60,000 nucleotides of DNA from Lineus longissimus (GCF_910592395.1 NC_088325.1:2325501-2385500), one strand, 5' to 3'. Shown: positions 43,001 to 50,757, counted from the stretch's first letter. Program-made: numbers and translations. Notes: a model not told the origin generated them from the letters alone.

Positions 43001-43873
43001 GCTGTATCTCAAAATTACAAAATTTTATTCTTCCTACCTCTTTGCTTGTTATTATTTTATACTTCCTTATGTGGTCCATTATCATTTGTAAATATATTGT
43101 TTGTACTCCAGGGCTAATAATGCACATTGTGCCTCAGCCCTGGAAATTTATACCTTTTGTAACTTTGTATCTTCTTGTGATTCTGAATAAAATTTCATTA
43201 AACTAAATCATTCTGAGGGTCGAACCCACCATCTCCTGATTATGAGCTCGGTGCTTGAACAACTACGCCATTGACTTCCCTAAACGTGAAAAATAAACTC
43301 ATTTTTTTGTGCGTTTCAGGGCAGCCATCAAGCGATCAACACTCTGGGTTGGCATGCTCAGACGAGAGAGAATGACCTAACGAAAGCGGTGGATTATTGG
43401 GAGCGGGCCTACAAGATGGGCAACATTGACGCGGCGCACAACCTGGGTCACATGTACTTCAGTGGCCAGTATCCTGGGAAGCAGGTTGACAGGGTAAAGT
43501 TTAATAATACAATAATACAATACAATTTAATATTTATAACGCTCCTTTCCAGGTCGCCCTGCTCAAAGCGCGGGAAAAAAACCTCCTACTAAATACCGTA
43601 GTGTTTTTTGAAAAGCCAGGATTTTAAAGCGGTCTTGAATGAATTGATGGTTGGGATTGATCTTATTTCAGATGGTAAATTATTCCAAAGTTTTGGGGCA
43701 GCCACGGAGAAGCTTCGGTCCCCATAACGTGATTTTGAGCGTGGGACAATGAGAAGCTCTGAGGAGGACGACCTGGTCTGACGCGCTCTGGTCTGATTAT
43801 GCAGCAGGATGATAATGCTAATAGAATGAGTTTTTGGCTCACCGTAAGGGGAGTCTATATGATAGCGCTGTGT

Positions 43874-43910
<37 letters not shown>

Positions 43911-46900
43911 ATCCTAACAGTGGCACGTTTCTTAACTGCTAGGGCTATGAACTTGAAACTTTGTACACAGAATGCCCTAGGTCAGCTGACCCTTGACACT
44001 GATTTTCGGTCCGATCTGATTCTCTGTTTGGCCACCAGGGGGCCAAATGTCGATATCTAAAAAGTGTGATATCTCGCTTATTAGTGACTTGTTTTCGATA
44101 AAACTTTTGTTGTAGGTACTCATAGCAAATATACATTTTATATTATACGGGTTTTTAATTTGACCTTGTTTTCAAGGTCGCAGAGGTCATATGGCGTAAA
44201 TTGGCCATTAGAGTGTAAACTATGGCATGTTTCTTAAAAACTAAAGCTCTGAACTTGAAACTTGGTACATATAACCCCCTATATCACATTGCCTCTGGTG
44301 CTGAATTTTGGTTCGATCTGATTCCTAACTTTGCCACCAGGGGGCCAAAAGTGGAAATCTAAAAAGTGTGATATCTCGCTTATAAGTGACTTGTTTTCAA
44401 TAAAATTCTTATGGTAGGTACTGTTAGGAAGAATACATCGCATGTTATACGGGTTTTCAATTTGACCTACTTTTCAAGGTCACAGAAGTCATATGGCGTA
44501 AATTGGCTGTTAGAGTGTAAACTATGGCACGTTTCTTAACCAGTAAAGCTATGAACTTGAAAGTTGATGCATATAACCCCCTACATCAGATAACGTCTGA
44601 TGTCGAATTTTGGTCTGATCTGATTCTTTATTCGGCCACCAGGGGGCCATAACGGAAAAAGGAAGAAGTGCAATATCTTGCTTATTTGAGTGAATTCTTT
44701 TCGATAAAATTTTATGGCAGGGACTCCTAGCAAGGATACATCACATTTCCTATGATTTTTGGATTTGACCTCCTTTTCTAGGTCACAGAGGTCAAATGGC
44801 GTAAATTGACCGTTCGAGTGTAACTATGGCACGTTTCTTAACCGCTAAAGCTATGAACTTGAAAGTTGGTACATGTAACCCCCTACATCAGATAATCTCT
44901 GACACCGAATTTTGGCCTGATATGATTCTTGATTTGGCCACTAGGGGGTCAAAACTGAAAAAGTAGGACGTGCAATATCTCGCTTATTAATGACTTTTTT
45001 CGATGAATTTTTGATTGCAGGGACTCTTAGCAATCACACGATATTGATCTTATTGATGTCATAGACAATTATTGGTTGGATCATAAACTTATATATACTG
45101 CCCTGTCTTATTACTTGACATCAATACACATCTAAAAAAGTCTTCATGCCTGATTGTGTTCACCATATTCACCTCTAAACTAAGCATGATCCTGCCTACC
45201 AAATGATGTATACGGTGAGCACAATGGCCCCTGGCCGTTTCATTTCGTTAAGCGTAGCACAATTCTTTGAAACTTAGCCTATGCTCGAAGTGCTCTCTTT
45301 CCAGTAGCATAACGTTAGCATCATAGCATAATTGCCTAAGTCATATTTTGGCCAAAATGTGAAAATTTTATGTCTATGTCACTTTTCTGTGTTATTCAAG
45401 CATTGTTTACTTATTTAATGGTTTTAAAAATGTTGAGACATCTGTTATAAGTTTTTGTTAAAGTTCGAATAAAAATTTCCTAAGCGTTGTCTAAAAAAAT
45501 GGTTCTTTAATTTTTCTCAAAACCTTCAAAATTAATATGAGTTAGGCAATTATGCTATAAGGCTAACGATAAGGTCATTTTAATAAGTGGGGATTTGGCT
45601 TGTCAAGTTAGCTAGCTCAGTGCATCTTATTTGCACAGAGTTGTATTTCAACAAATATTTCCAAAGGACTTCGTCTTCTGACATCTAATGCATCAATTTT
45701 TAATTTTGATCACGTTGTCTTTTCAGAAAAAGGCATTCGAGTATCATGCGTATGCTGCAGGAAGAGGTCAGTTTGATTCTGGAGTCATGATGGGGTACTA
45801 TCACATCCGTGGCCTACCAGGAATGCCACATAGAGTTCAGCTAGCTGTTGAGTAAGTTAAGTTCCTAGTCCAGAACATAAGCCTTTTTTGAGGCATTGTA
45901 GTGACATTTAGGCACTTTTTCAAACCAAGGTTGCATCTCTCTCTACTATTTAATTCTGGATTCATGATGGGGTACTATCATATCCGGGGCCTACCAGGAA
46001 TGCCACGTAGCGATTGGTCAGCTGTCGAGTAAGTTTAGTTCGAACTGAGGTCTTTTTGTGACTATGATGTCATTTAGGCTTGTTTTCAAACCCATGTAGC
46101 ATTTTGGCTTCAATTTGATTCCGGAGTCACAGATGGGCACTGTGTCCCGTGTCTTACCAGGAATGCCACGTAGTATCTGTTAAGAGTACAGGCCCCTGAA
46201 GACTAGTTAGCAGGATTATCGGGCTAAAGAATGAGAGAAGCCAGGGATGAGAAGGGAATGGTTAGATGAGTTACGAAGATACTGTATTATCTTCTTCTGC
46301 ATTCTCTATTTTAGATAAATGGACAGTACTATTTGGGGACAAATGTTGCCGTAGTCAATGATAATATCCGCAGTAACCTCAGTGAATTATGATGTCATTT
46401 AAACAGTAACCTCTGGAAATTGATGCACATTTGCTGACGCAAATTTCACCTCATTTCTTCAGTTGGGCACGCTTCATGTCTGAGAGGAACCCTAAGATAG
46501 GACTACTGCTGAGGACGGCTCTCAAGGCTTACAAAAACCAGGATTGGTGGGTTGTGTTTTCTCAGTGCCGCGGTGGTGTTGCGGCTCAGACTCACAACTA
46601 GTGGTGGAGAGATCCCTGGTTCGACCCCACAGTCGGCCTGAGACTCTAGGCAGGTCTCAATGCCTTACATGCCTTAATCCACCAAGGGGGTTTGTGTGCA
46701 GGGCCGGAGATGGGAAGTACTCGAATATGACAAATGAGTCCACACTTATGCCAAATCAAAATGCAGCGATTGGGACAATTGATACACACACGAATTGTTT
46801 ACAGATAACGTGCGAGCGTGTGCATGTGGCATGCATAATGACTTGGCTTTGCCTGACGTTAGAAATGACGTAGAAAATCTATATGAATGAGCAGAGTAAC

Positions 46901-49900
46901 CCTTTAACACTTATATGATCTTTGTACAGTATTCAGTATAATATTCAGTATAGTATTCAGTATAGTATTCAGTATAGTGTTCAGTATAGTGTTCAGTATA
47001 GTGTTAAGTATAGTGTTCAGTATAGTGTTCAGTATAGTGTTCAGTATAGTGTTATAGTGTTCAGTATAGTGTTCAGTATAGTGTTCAGTATAGTATTCAG
47101 TATAGTGTTCAGTATAGTGTTCAGTATAGTGTTCAATATAGTGTTCAATATAGTGTTCAGTATAGTGTTCAGTGTAGTGTTCAGTATAGTGTTCAATATA
47201 GTATTCAGTGTAGTATTCAGTGTAGTATTCAGTATAGTGTTCAGTATAGTGTTCAGTATAGTGTTCAGTATAGTGTTCAGTATAGTGTTCAATATAGTGT
47301 TCAATATAGTGTTCAATATAGTGTTCAGTGTAGTGTTCAGTGTAGTGTTCAGTATAGTGTTCAATATAGTATTCAGTGTAGTATTCAGTGTAGTATTCAG
47401 TATAGTGTTCAGTATAGTGTTCAGTATAATATCTAGTATAGTGTTCAGTATAGTGTTCAGTATAGTGTTCAGTATAGTGTTCAGTATAGTATTCAGTATA
47501 GTGTTCAGTATAGTATTCAGTATAATATCTAGTATATTATTCAGTATAGTATTCAGTATAGTATTCAGTATAGTATTCAGTATATTATTCAGTATAGTAT
47601 TCAGTATAGTATTCAGTATAGTATTCAGTATAGTATTCAGTATATTATTCAGTATAGTATTCAGTATAATATCTAGTATAGTATTCAGTATAGTATTCAG
47701 TATAGTGTTCAGTATAGTATTCATTATAGTGTTCAGTATAGTATTCAGTTAAGTGTTCAGTATAGTATTCAGTATAGTATTCATTATAGTGTTCAGTATA
47801 GTATTCAGTATAGCATGATATCTATTCATTGATAATCCTTGATATTCCAGGGCTACAGCCATGTTTTATTATTTCCTAGCTGCAGAGAGTGGGACGGAAA
47901 TAGCGACGTTCAACTTGGCCTTCCTCTGTGAGGAGAATCATGTAAGTAAACCGCAAGCACAGATTCAGGAGTTTCATAGTCGAAATAGATTGTTGCCCTT
48001 GGTTACATCACAACGGCTTTTTTCTTTTTGACTCCATTTACATATTCACACACGGTTTAAACTCTTATCGGTTTAAACCCTTTCTTCAGGAGAAGTAGTC
48101 ATGAAACTTTTACTGATGAATAAATGATAATGAACTACAATAGAACCTCTCTATTAAAGACACCGTCGGGACTGACAAGTGCTGTCCTTAATAGAGAGGT
48201 GTCCTGTTTAGAGAGGTCAAATTGAATGGAAACAACCAATTTGGGACCAAAGCTAGTGTCCTTGATAGAGAGGTTGTCCTTAATACAGGGGTGTCTGCTG
48301 AGGGTGGTTTCACTGTATGATTGCCACAAAAATCCTTATGTGTATCGTCAAATGAGTGGTCTTGTGATTTATCAAAGATTTTGCTTTTGTTGTTCCAGGA
48401 GGGCATGACCAGCTACATCGAGAAAGAATGTGTTTGGCATTATTACAATCTCTCCACACTCAGGGAGGATCATCAAATTGACTCGTATGGTGAGTTATTG
48501 TTAACGTGGCTAACCTTATCCTCAGATCAAAAGAAAGTTACAGCTTAATTCATCCACTTGCTGGAAACTGAGTTCAGTCGGTACTTCGAAGAAAGGAAGC
48601 TTTCTTTGAACGGGCCAAATTAAGCCTGAAAAATGTATTTCATAAAGATGGATTGATTGATTGAATGGTTTATTTATTTATTGATTGATTGATCGTTTGA
48701 CTGATTGATTGTTTGACTGATTGACTGATTACCTGATTAATTAATGGCTAGATTGATTGTTTGATTAACTGATTTGATTGACTGATTTGATTGATGGATT
48801 GATTGATCGATTGATTGATTGATTGTCTTTTCTGCAGCTTTGCTCAAGATGGGAGATTACTACTGGTATGGTTGTGCAGGGAAGAGAGATGTACACAAAG
48901 CTATCATGTCGTATGAAAGAGCAGCCATGAAGAGTGACCCTCAGGTGAGTTCTTTAAAAAAAAAAGCTACTTTTTCACAAGTTTAGCAAACCGAATCTAG
49001 CTTACTGCGTTTTAATTCTGCGCCACAGGAAATAAAAAGGTACATTTCTGTGTGTGGTGAAAAGTAAAGGTTAGGCTAAATTACCGGTCATGCAAATTCA
49101 ACTTTATTTATTCTCTATATTTCTATTTATATATATATTCTATTTATTTCTTCTTTTATTCTTCTTTATTCAAGTTTTAGCCAGCAATTGACTCCTCAAA
49201 CTTTTTATATTTGCCAGGCGATTTTCAACCTGGCCGTATTACTTGAAGAAGGTGTGAATATCTCCTCGACCGTTTGGCACAATATTAAGATCCCCCAGGC
49301 CAAGTGGTCCAACAAATATCTTTTACTCACTGAGTTATATGGAAGGTAAGATCTCATGTGGATCCCGAGGTGAAAACTCGTGCTTATCACTTCTGCAAAA
49401 CCAAAACAATCGGCAATATTCAGAAGTTTAAATGAAAGTCTTATAGTTTGATATCAACAGTGGTAGAAGAGTCATCCGACTTCTAGCTAAACCTGGTCTA
49501 TCCTGAAATATTTCATTAGAACTCTAATGGCCTGAGCATTTTTGACCGGTACCCATCTGGACACCTGGATGGTGTTTACATAGAGTCAGTTCAACAACTT
49601 TCACTTTCAGCAATAAAGAACGTAGATCTACGTCTGGGAAGTTCACACATTCAGTGGCAAATGAAGTAGATCTACGTCATTTGAATTTCCCGCGTTGACA
49701 CCGAGGCAGAAATCAGTGCAATGCGTTGTCCTTCCATCAAACTATATGGGGTCCTCGGTATGGTATTTAATCCCACATGTAATTTATGATGGGCAAAAAC
49801 GGCTGGGCACTGAAAGTGTGCATATGATTATTTTCTTTTTCAGATGTAAAGAATCACCAAAATCAGAAGCCTATATTCCTTGCCGCCTTGCTCTCTTCAG

Positions 49901-50045
49901 GGTCCAACTCTTAGAATTCTGGGATCAATACAAAATGGCTGTCAAGATGTCCAGTGCCTTAGCAACCGTTGTGTTTGGCATGGTAACCAGTACGGCTATT
50001 TATAGCCATCTGCGTGGACGGGTAGTAAACACTGCCACAGTATGA
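25999..50045 (+). CDS. SEL1L3: SEL1L3 orthologue, Sel1-repeat and LamG-like membrane protein
   Basis: SEL1L3 (KIAA0746) is a secretory-pathway, single-pass membrane protein of poorly known function, related by its Sel1 repeats to the ERAD adaptor SEL1L. Seen here: 20 well-supported exons from 29118 to the TGA at 50043-50045 (about 1031 residues; human protein about 1130), plus a tentative signal-peptide exon. Order: divergent Cys-containing N-terminal region (exons 2-3), concanavalin/LamG-like fold (exons 4-7), linker (8-9), Sel1 repeats (10-20), and a C-terminal hydrophobic helix (ALATVVFGMVTSTAIYS) with a short basic tail. The best match is exon 12 (DEDGDVFQWVKH, LLFWGQQGI) and exons 13-14 (KAASKGSHQAINTLGW), nearly identical in pattern to human SEL1L3. 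Introns carry exon-derived tandem arrays from exons 7, 12 and 15. Confidence 0.93.
26783..26963 (+). mobile_element. MITE family A copy
   Basis: TACAGTGGAACCTCCCTTAT ... TTCTACTGCAG, in SEL1L3 intron 1. Confidence 0.87.
27444..28590 (+). repeat. 47-bp minisatellite, ~24 copies, each with CACGTG and forkhead-like sites
   Basis: Unit ATGATAGAAATAAACACGTG ... CAATCTTGTTTGCTTAC. Each carries AATAAA, ATAAACA, the E-box CACGTG and TGTTTGCTTA. The first few units lack the last third. Lies in SEL1L3 intron 1. Confidence 0.96.
28600..29117. other. intronic sequence without recognised features
   Basis: I see only a C10 run near 28889 and no repeat or exon in this stretch before SEL1L3 exon 2. Confidence 0.4.
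29118..29676 (+). CDS. SEL1L3: SEL1L3 exon 2
   Basis: Acceptor gacatttcag, donor CCAG|gtatgt, phase 0 in and 1 out, 186 codons. Encodes the lumenal N-terminal region (YVTFRYTCSKKKYVGVTVTA, KLWIVEQSL, QMLPYRKFVRCQ). The frame is open about 110 bp upstream of the acceptor, but no ATG begins it. Confidence 0.88.
29699..29920. mobile_element. TTAA-type MITE with GGGACAATATAGGCAG ends
   Basis: Left TTAAAGGGACAATATAGGCA, right CTGCCTATAGTCTCCCTTTAA. A right-half copy is at 31722-31775 (GATGGCCAAATTACCCCTCT). Confidence 0.72.
29965..30230 (+). mobile_element. two truncated MITE family A copies
   Basis: 29965-30098 and about 30116-30230 both lack the left end (ACTAGTTTTGGTCCCAACTT onward); in tandem they look like a duplicated remnant. 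Confidence 0.75.
30287..30413 (+). CDS. SEL1L3: SEL1L3 exon 3
   Basis: Acceptor aatttcag, donor CACAA|gtgagt, phase 1 in and 2 out (ETIKVISYPIINTGHLHGVF). A MITE starts five bases into the intron, so its TA target is part of the donor context. Confidence 0.88.
30419..30588 (+). mobile_element. MITE family A copy starting inside the exon 3 donor context
   Basis: TACAGTGGAACCTCTCTAAA begins five bases after the SEL1L3 exon 3/intron border (gtgag|TACAG). Confidence 0.87.
30950..31016 (+). repeat. tRNA-like SINE fragment
   Basis: Box-A-like TGGCCTGGTGGTGAAGG, CTCATGA loop, box-B-like GGTTCGAGGCC. Confidence 0.5.
31095..31312 (+). mobile_element. MITE family A copy with a four-unit inner repeat
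   Basis: CTCTCTATTAAGGACAAC is repeated in the left arm; otherwise full length. Confidence 0.9.
31458..31579 (+). CDS. SEL1L3: SEL1L3 exon 4, start of LamG-like fold
   Basis: Acceptor attttttag, donor GCGG|gtaagt, phase 2 in and 1 out. YTVSLWLYIKEFCKWGLCSI matches the human segment (FTVSLWLYLLHYCK...CGIL). Confidence 0.92.
31829..31944 (+). CDS. SEL1L3: SEL1L3 exon 5, LamG-like
   Basis: Acceptor catttcag, donor AGGAAG|gtgagc, phase 1 in and 0 out. GRLHIQIHNEAGES and VPKDEWFRLTLSFNN match human GYLHIQMH and PLKEWFRLDISFN. Confidence 0.93.
32095..32432 (+). repeat. minisatellite of GAGGTGGTTAGCCTTGACTC type
   Basis: About 10 degenerate ~30-bp units in SEL1L3 intron 5. The core is the reverse complement of the array at 36260-36745. 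Confidence 0.88.
32500..32558 (+). CDS. SEL1L3: SEL1L3 exon 6
   Basis: Acceptor gtattttcag, donor TTCAC|gtaagt, phase 0 in and 2 out. Nineteen residues, WLATLENRDKKKKMIDTSF, less conserved than its neighbours. Confidence 0.82.
32894..33075 (+). mobile_element. MITE family A copy abutting the exon 7 acceptor
   Basis: Ends TAGAGAGGTTTTACTGTA 13 bp before SEL1L3 exon 7, so the branch point must lie in MITE sequence. Confidence 0.88.
33089..33221 (+). CDS. SEL1L3: SEL1L3 exon 7, end of LamG-like fold
   Basis: Acceptor ctttttcag, donor AGTCAG|gtaggc, phase 2 in and 0 out. FDPYFNDTEGYTLLGGNDMV and GFKGYIGEAVWYRGRVLNPS match human HYNDTAGYFIIGGS and GFFGPLKYYRLRSL. A MITE ends 13 bp before the exon, and the 3' part of the exon is duplicated twice downstream. 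Confidence 0.92.
33341..33600 (+). pseudogene. two copies of SEL1L3 exon 7 3' end plus donor
   Basis: Copies begin at 33341 and 33519, about 178 bp apart and the same distance from the source exon (33164). Each repeats GYISEAVWYR...PSQ codons, the gtaggc donor and the next ~100 bp of intron. Substitutions are few, so the duplication is recent or homogenised. Confidence 0.88.
33660..35065 (+). repeat. ~47-bp minisatellite derived from the exon 7 downstream intron
   Basis: About 30 diverged units, first of type CAAGGAGCTTCCCATTGAAA, later CTATCAAAGGGGCCTACTAT. The unit resembles the intron part of the exon 7 duplications (AAAGCTCA, ATCCAAGGAACCTC), so it probably grew out of them. The long open frames it creates are by-products. 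Confidence 0.85.
35197..35335 (+). CDS. SEL1L3: SEL1L3 exon 8
   Basis: Acceptor ttcctttaag (chosen over the upstream tttcag because it gives phase 0), donor AGAG|gtgagc, phase 1 out. IPYPSPYHPMFELGIAERTR, then a basic helical segment (CQKRLAKWSKR). Confidence 0.85.
35541..35743 (+). CDS. SEL1L3: SEL1L3 exon 9
   Basis: Acceptor ccttttcag, donor ATTGAG|gtatgt, phase 1 in and 0 out. DTCPSKFRDFIHAWSMPKAA and SLAESLFKNASGMIE; the Cys aligns with a conserved Cys of the human linker. Confidence 0.88.
35797..35972 (+). mobile_element. MITE family A copy, left end decayed
   Basis: CTTAGCGGACACCTCTCTAT ... GAGAGGTTCTACTGTA in the intron before SEL1L3 exon 10. Confidence 0.85.
36035..36169 (+). CDS. 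SEL1L3: SEL1L3 exon 10, first Sel1-type repeat
   Basis: Acceptor aaatttcag, donor ATACAG|gtaaga, phase 0, 45 codons. VPLLKQSSCLGNEDAMYMLS matches human [20 protein letters not shown]. Confidence 0.92.
36260..36745 (+). repeat. minisatellite of GAGTCAAGGCTAACCACCTC type
   Basis: About 18 degenerate units in SEL1L3 intron 10, complementary to the array at 32095-32432. Confidence 0.9.
36891..37070 (+). CDS. SEL1L3: SEL1L3 exon 11, Sel1 repeat
   Basis: Acceptor ttttttcag, donor ACTGAT|gtaagg, phase 0, 60 codons. HSLMALGNKHINGLDGLPTD and EMAFCYYKHMAD fit the Sel1 consensus and human SEL1L3. Confidence 0.93.
37430..37560 (+). repeat. interspersed repeat shared with 11740-11852
   Basis: Second copy of the GGAGAAGTCGTGTTGTAGGC repeat, in the intron before SEL1L3 exon 12. 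Confidence 0.6.
37643..37900 (+). CDS. SEL1L3: SEL1L3 exon 12, two Sel1 repeats
   Basis: Acceptor gcctttcag, donor ATGAAG|gtagga, phase 0, 86 codons. EDGDVFQWVKHQAHQGVLTA and MLLFWGQQGIQRNLQAAVEY are the best-conserved part of the protein. Its 3' end is the source of the 138-bp array that follows. Confidence 0.96.
37981..39490 (+). repeat. 138-bp tandem array of SEL1L3 exon 12 3' end plus donor (11 units)
   Basis: GAGCTACAG starts at 37981, 38121, 38258, 38396, 38535, 38674, 38813, 38952, 39089, 39227 and 39365, a period of 137-140. Each unit contains codons YRMGAPQAMFDYGLVLMK, a gtgggt donor (gtggat in some, ATGAG|gtggg in two) and ~85 bp of intron. Compared with the real exon the units share a 12-nt in-frame deletion (QQGD) and several common substitutions, so they expanded from one already diverged copy. 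Confidence 0.93.
39588..39845 (-). mobile_element. MITE family D (CTGGCCAAAGGTACT ends)
   Basis: Ends TCTGGCCAAAGGTACTT and TACCTTTGGACAGGTCTGTC. Further copies are at 50521-50757 and 56695-56866. Confidence 0.75.
39884..41948 (-). mobile_element. TTAA-type MITE interrupted by the GTC-tract element
   Basis: 39884-39935 and 41680-41948 match the two parts of the element at 2967-3125 (minus orientation, the right part extended). Between them lies the GTC-tract copy. Confidence 0.75.
39932..41679 (+). mobile_element. GTC-tract repeat family, copy 1
   Basis: Begins TTTTTGGCTCACCGTAAGGG and ends TATACGGTGAGCACAATGGC then CCCTGGCCGTTTCATT, so GCTCACCGTA is inverted at the ends. A (CGT)n tract spans 39974-40041. 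Five ~302-bp direct units follow (GGCACGTTTCTT near 40053, 40355, 40656, 40959 and 41261). No coding frame. Confidence 0.85.
42056..42118 (+). CDS. SEL1L3: SEL1L3 exon 13
   Basis: Acceptor gttttcag, donor TCCAAG|gtactg, phase 0, 21 codons: GQGTKKDVEEGLRHLDKAAS, matching human [20 protein letters not shown]. Preceded by a 4.1-kb intron. Confidence 0.94.
43000..43206 (+). repeat. possible LINE 3' UTR end
   Basis: AT-rich stretch ending TGTGATTCTGAATAAAATTT before a tRNA-like fragment at 43214-43280 (minus). Resembles LINE 3' ends; no coding part. Confidence 0.35.
43214..43280 (-). repeat. tRNA-like SINE head fragment
   Basis: Minus strand: GGCGTAGTTGTTCAAGC (box A region), GCTCATAATCAGG, GGTGGGTTCGACCC (box B). 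Confidence 0.6.
43320..43493 (+). CDS. SEL1L3: SEL1L3 exon 14, Sel1 repeats
   Basis: Acceptor gcgtttcag, donor GACAGG|gtaaag, phase 0, 58 codons. SHQAINTLGWHAQ, KAVDYWERAYKMGNIDAAHN and LGHMYFSGQYPG follow the Sel1 consensus. Confidence 0.94.
43831..45244 (+). mobile_element. GTC-tract repeat family, copy 2
   Basis: Nearly identical to 39932-41679, with a shorter (CGT)n tract (43873-43910) and four ~302-bp units instead of five. Same terminal bases. Confidence 0.87.
45727..45851 (+). CDS. SEL1L3: SEL1L3 exon 15
   Basis: Acceptor tcttttcag, donor GTTGA|gtaagt, phase 0 in and 2 out. KKAFEYHAYAAGRGQFDSGV and MMGYYHIRGLPGMPHRVQ. Its 3' half is duplicated twice downstream. Confidence 0.92.
45945..46195 (+). 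pseudogene. two decayed copies of SEL1L3 exon 15 3' part
   Basis: 45950-46035 keeps SGFMMGYYHIRGLPGMP-type codons, a GA|gtaag donor and some following intron. 46110-46185 is more decayed (GGAGTCACAGATGGGCAC..., CTTACCAGGAATGCCACG). Spacing is about 165-177 bp. Neither copy has a convincing own acceptor. Confidence 0.82.
46463..46546 (+). CDS. SEL1L3: SEL1L3 exon 16
   Basis: Acceptor tttcttcag, donor GATTG|gtgggt, phase 2 at both ends. WARFMSERNPKIGLLLRTAL then KAYKNQDW, matching human VVWAKHVAEKNGYLG...NAYLEGSW. Confidence 0.9.
46552..46690 (+). repeat. tRNA-like SINE fragment
   Basis: GCGGTGGTGTTGCGGCTCAG, ACTCACAACTAG, and box-B-like CTGGTTCGACCCC, six bases after the SEL1L3 exon 16 donor. 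Confidence 0.5.
46926..47816 (+). repeat. 12-bp minisatellite (CAGTATAGTGTT)n, ~74 copies
   Basis: Period 12, hence long open frames on both strands (Phe-Ser-Ile-Val repeats). Ends about 35 bp before SEL1L3 exon 17. Inner higher-order pattern: blocks with CAGTGT and CAATAT variants recur. Confidence 0.97.
47851..47941 (+). CDS. SEL1L3: SEL1L3 exon 17
   Basis: Acceptor atattccag, donor AATCAT|gtaagt, phase 2 in and 0 out. ATAMFYYFLAAESGTEIATF then NLAFLCEEN, matching human [26 protein letters not shown] in pattern. Confidence 0.94.
48136..48317 (-). mobile_element. MITE family A copy
   Basis: TACAATAGAACCTCTCTATT ... GGTGGTTTCACTGTA before SEL1L3 exon 18. Confidence 0.88.
48399..48489 (+). 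CDS. SEL1L3: SEL1L3 exon 18
   Basis: Acceptor ttgttccag, donor TATG|gtgagt, phase 0 in and 1 out. CVWHYYNLS matches human CVWRYYNFS. Confidence 0.92.
48640..48830 (+). repeat. (GATT)n-like low-complexity tract
   Basis: Irregular GATTGATTGA repeats reaching to within 10 bp of the SEL1L3 exon 19 acceptor tract. Confidence 0.9.
48838..48944 (+). CDS. SEL1L3: SEL1L3 exon 19, Sel1 repeat
   Basis: Acceptor tttctgcag, donor CCTCAG|gtgagt, phase 1 in and 0 out. LLKMGDYYWYGCAGKRDVHK and AIMSYERAAMKSDPQ are a full Sel1 repeat. Confidence 0.93.
49218..49345 (+). CDS. SEL1L3: SEL1L3 exon 20
   Basis: Acceptor tttgccag, donor GGAAG|gtaaga, phase 0 in and 2 out. AIFNLAVLLEEGVNI matches human GFFNLALLIEEGTII; it ends ...LLLTELYGR. 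Confidence 0.93.
49844..50045 (+). CDS. SEL1L3: SEL1L3 exon 21, membrane helix and stop
   Basis: Acceptor ctttttcag, phase 2 in, TGA at 50043-50045. PCRLALFRVQLLEFW, then hydrophobic ALATVVFGMVTSTAIYS and a short tail HLRGRVVNTATV. The tail is much shorter than the Pro/Ala-rich tail of the human protein. Confidence 0.92.
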
Positions 50046-50520
50046 TAAGGCTGGATAAAAATAACTTCTTGTTTCTTGTTGCTGACCTGTGAGGCTGTGT
50101 CAACTTGGACGTCTATCATCAAATGTCCCGAGCACCGATTTTAGAAAAGATTTGGACAAGACACAATGCATTGTTTTTCCTTGGCCTAAGAACTACCGTA
50201 ATGGTGACATTCTTCACCACTTCAACCTTAGATTTAGGGATTTTTTACCAAAATTGAGCCATTGGTTGTCATACCCAACATTGCGATGTGGAGATAAAAT
50301 GTAGGCCAAAACTGAGGCACAGGAGAGGTTTGGGGAAAAATGACGGCTCTACCTGAGTCGTTGTTGACTCTGTCATCTCATGCTGCATACATCATATGAC
50401 GTCATTTACATCATCTGCAGTTGGCATTATAGTCACGATGTTTCCATAGGCCTTTGAAAGGTACATGCCTTACTTGACCATTATCATACCGGTAGATGTT
50501 ATGAAATGTCAGCTGAAGTG

Positions 50521-50757
50521 TTTTCCAGACAGATCTTGCCAAAGGTACTTCGCTGACCTCTTGTTTCTAAACTGTATAGTGTGGTCACAGATGTTACACA
50601 GCCCTGGGCAGCTGGTGTCATAGTTGACCAGCTTTAGTTGACTCCGTGAAAGACCATTGGTAGGCCCACCTGGTGCTGTTCAACATCATCATTATCTTTT
50701 GGTAAATGTGATCTGGTCACTGGAGTTCAACTGAGTACCTTTGGCCAGAATTATAGC
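50521..50757 (+). mobile_element. MITE family D copy
   Basis: TCCAGACAGATCTTGCCAAA ... GAGTACCTTTGGCCAGAATT; in the SEL1L3 3' UTR or flank. Confidence 0.75.

Noticed and set aside
46922-47752. 276-residue open frame (and 227 residues on the other strand)
   Set aside because: Pure product of a 12-bp repeat lacking stops; lies in a SEL1L3 intron.
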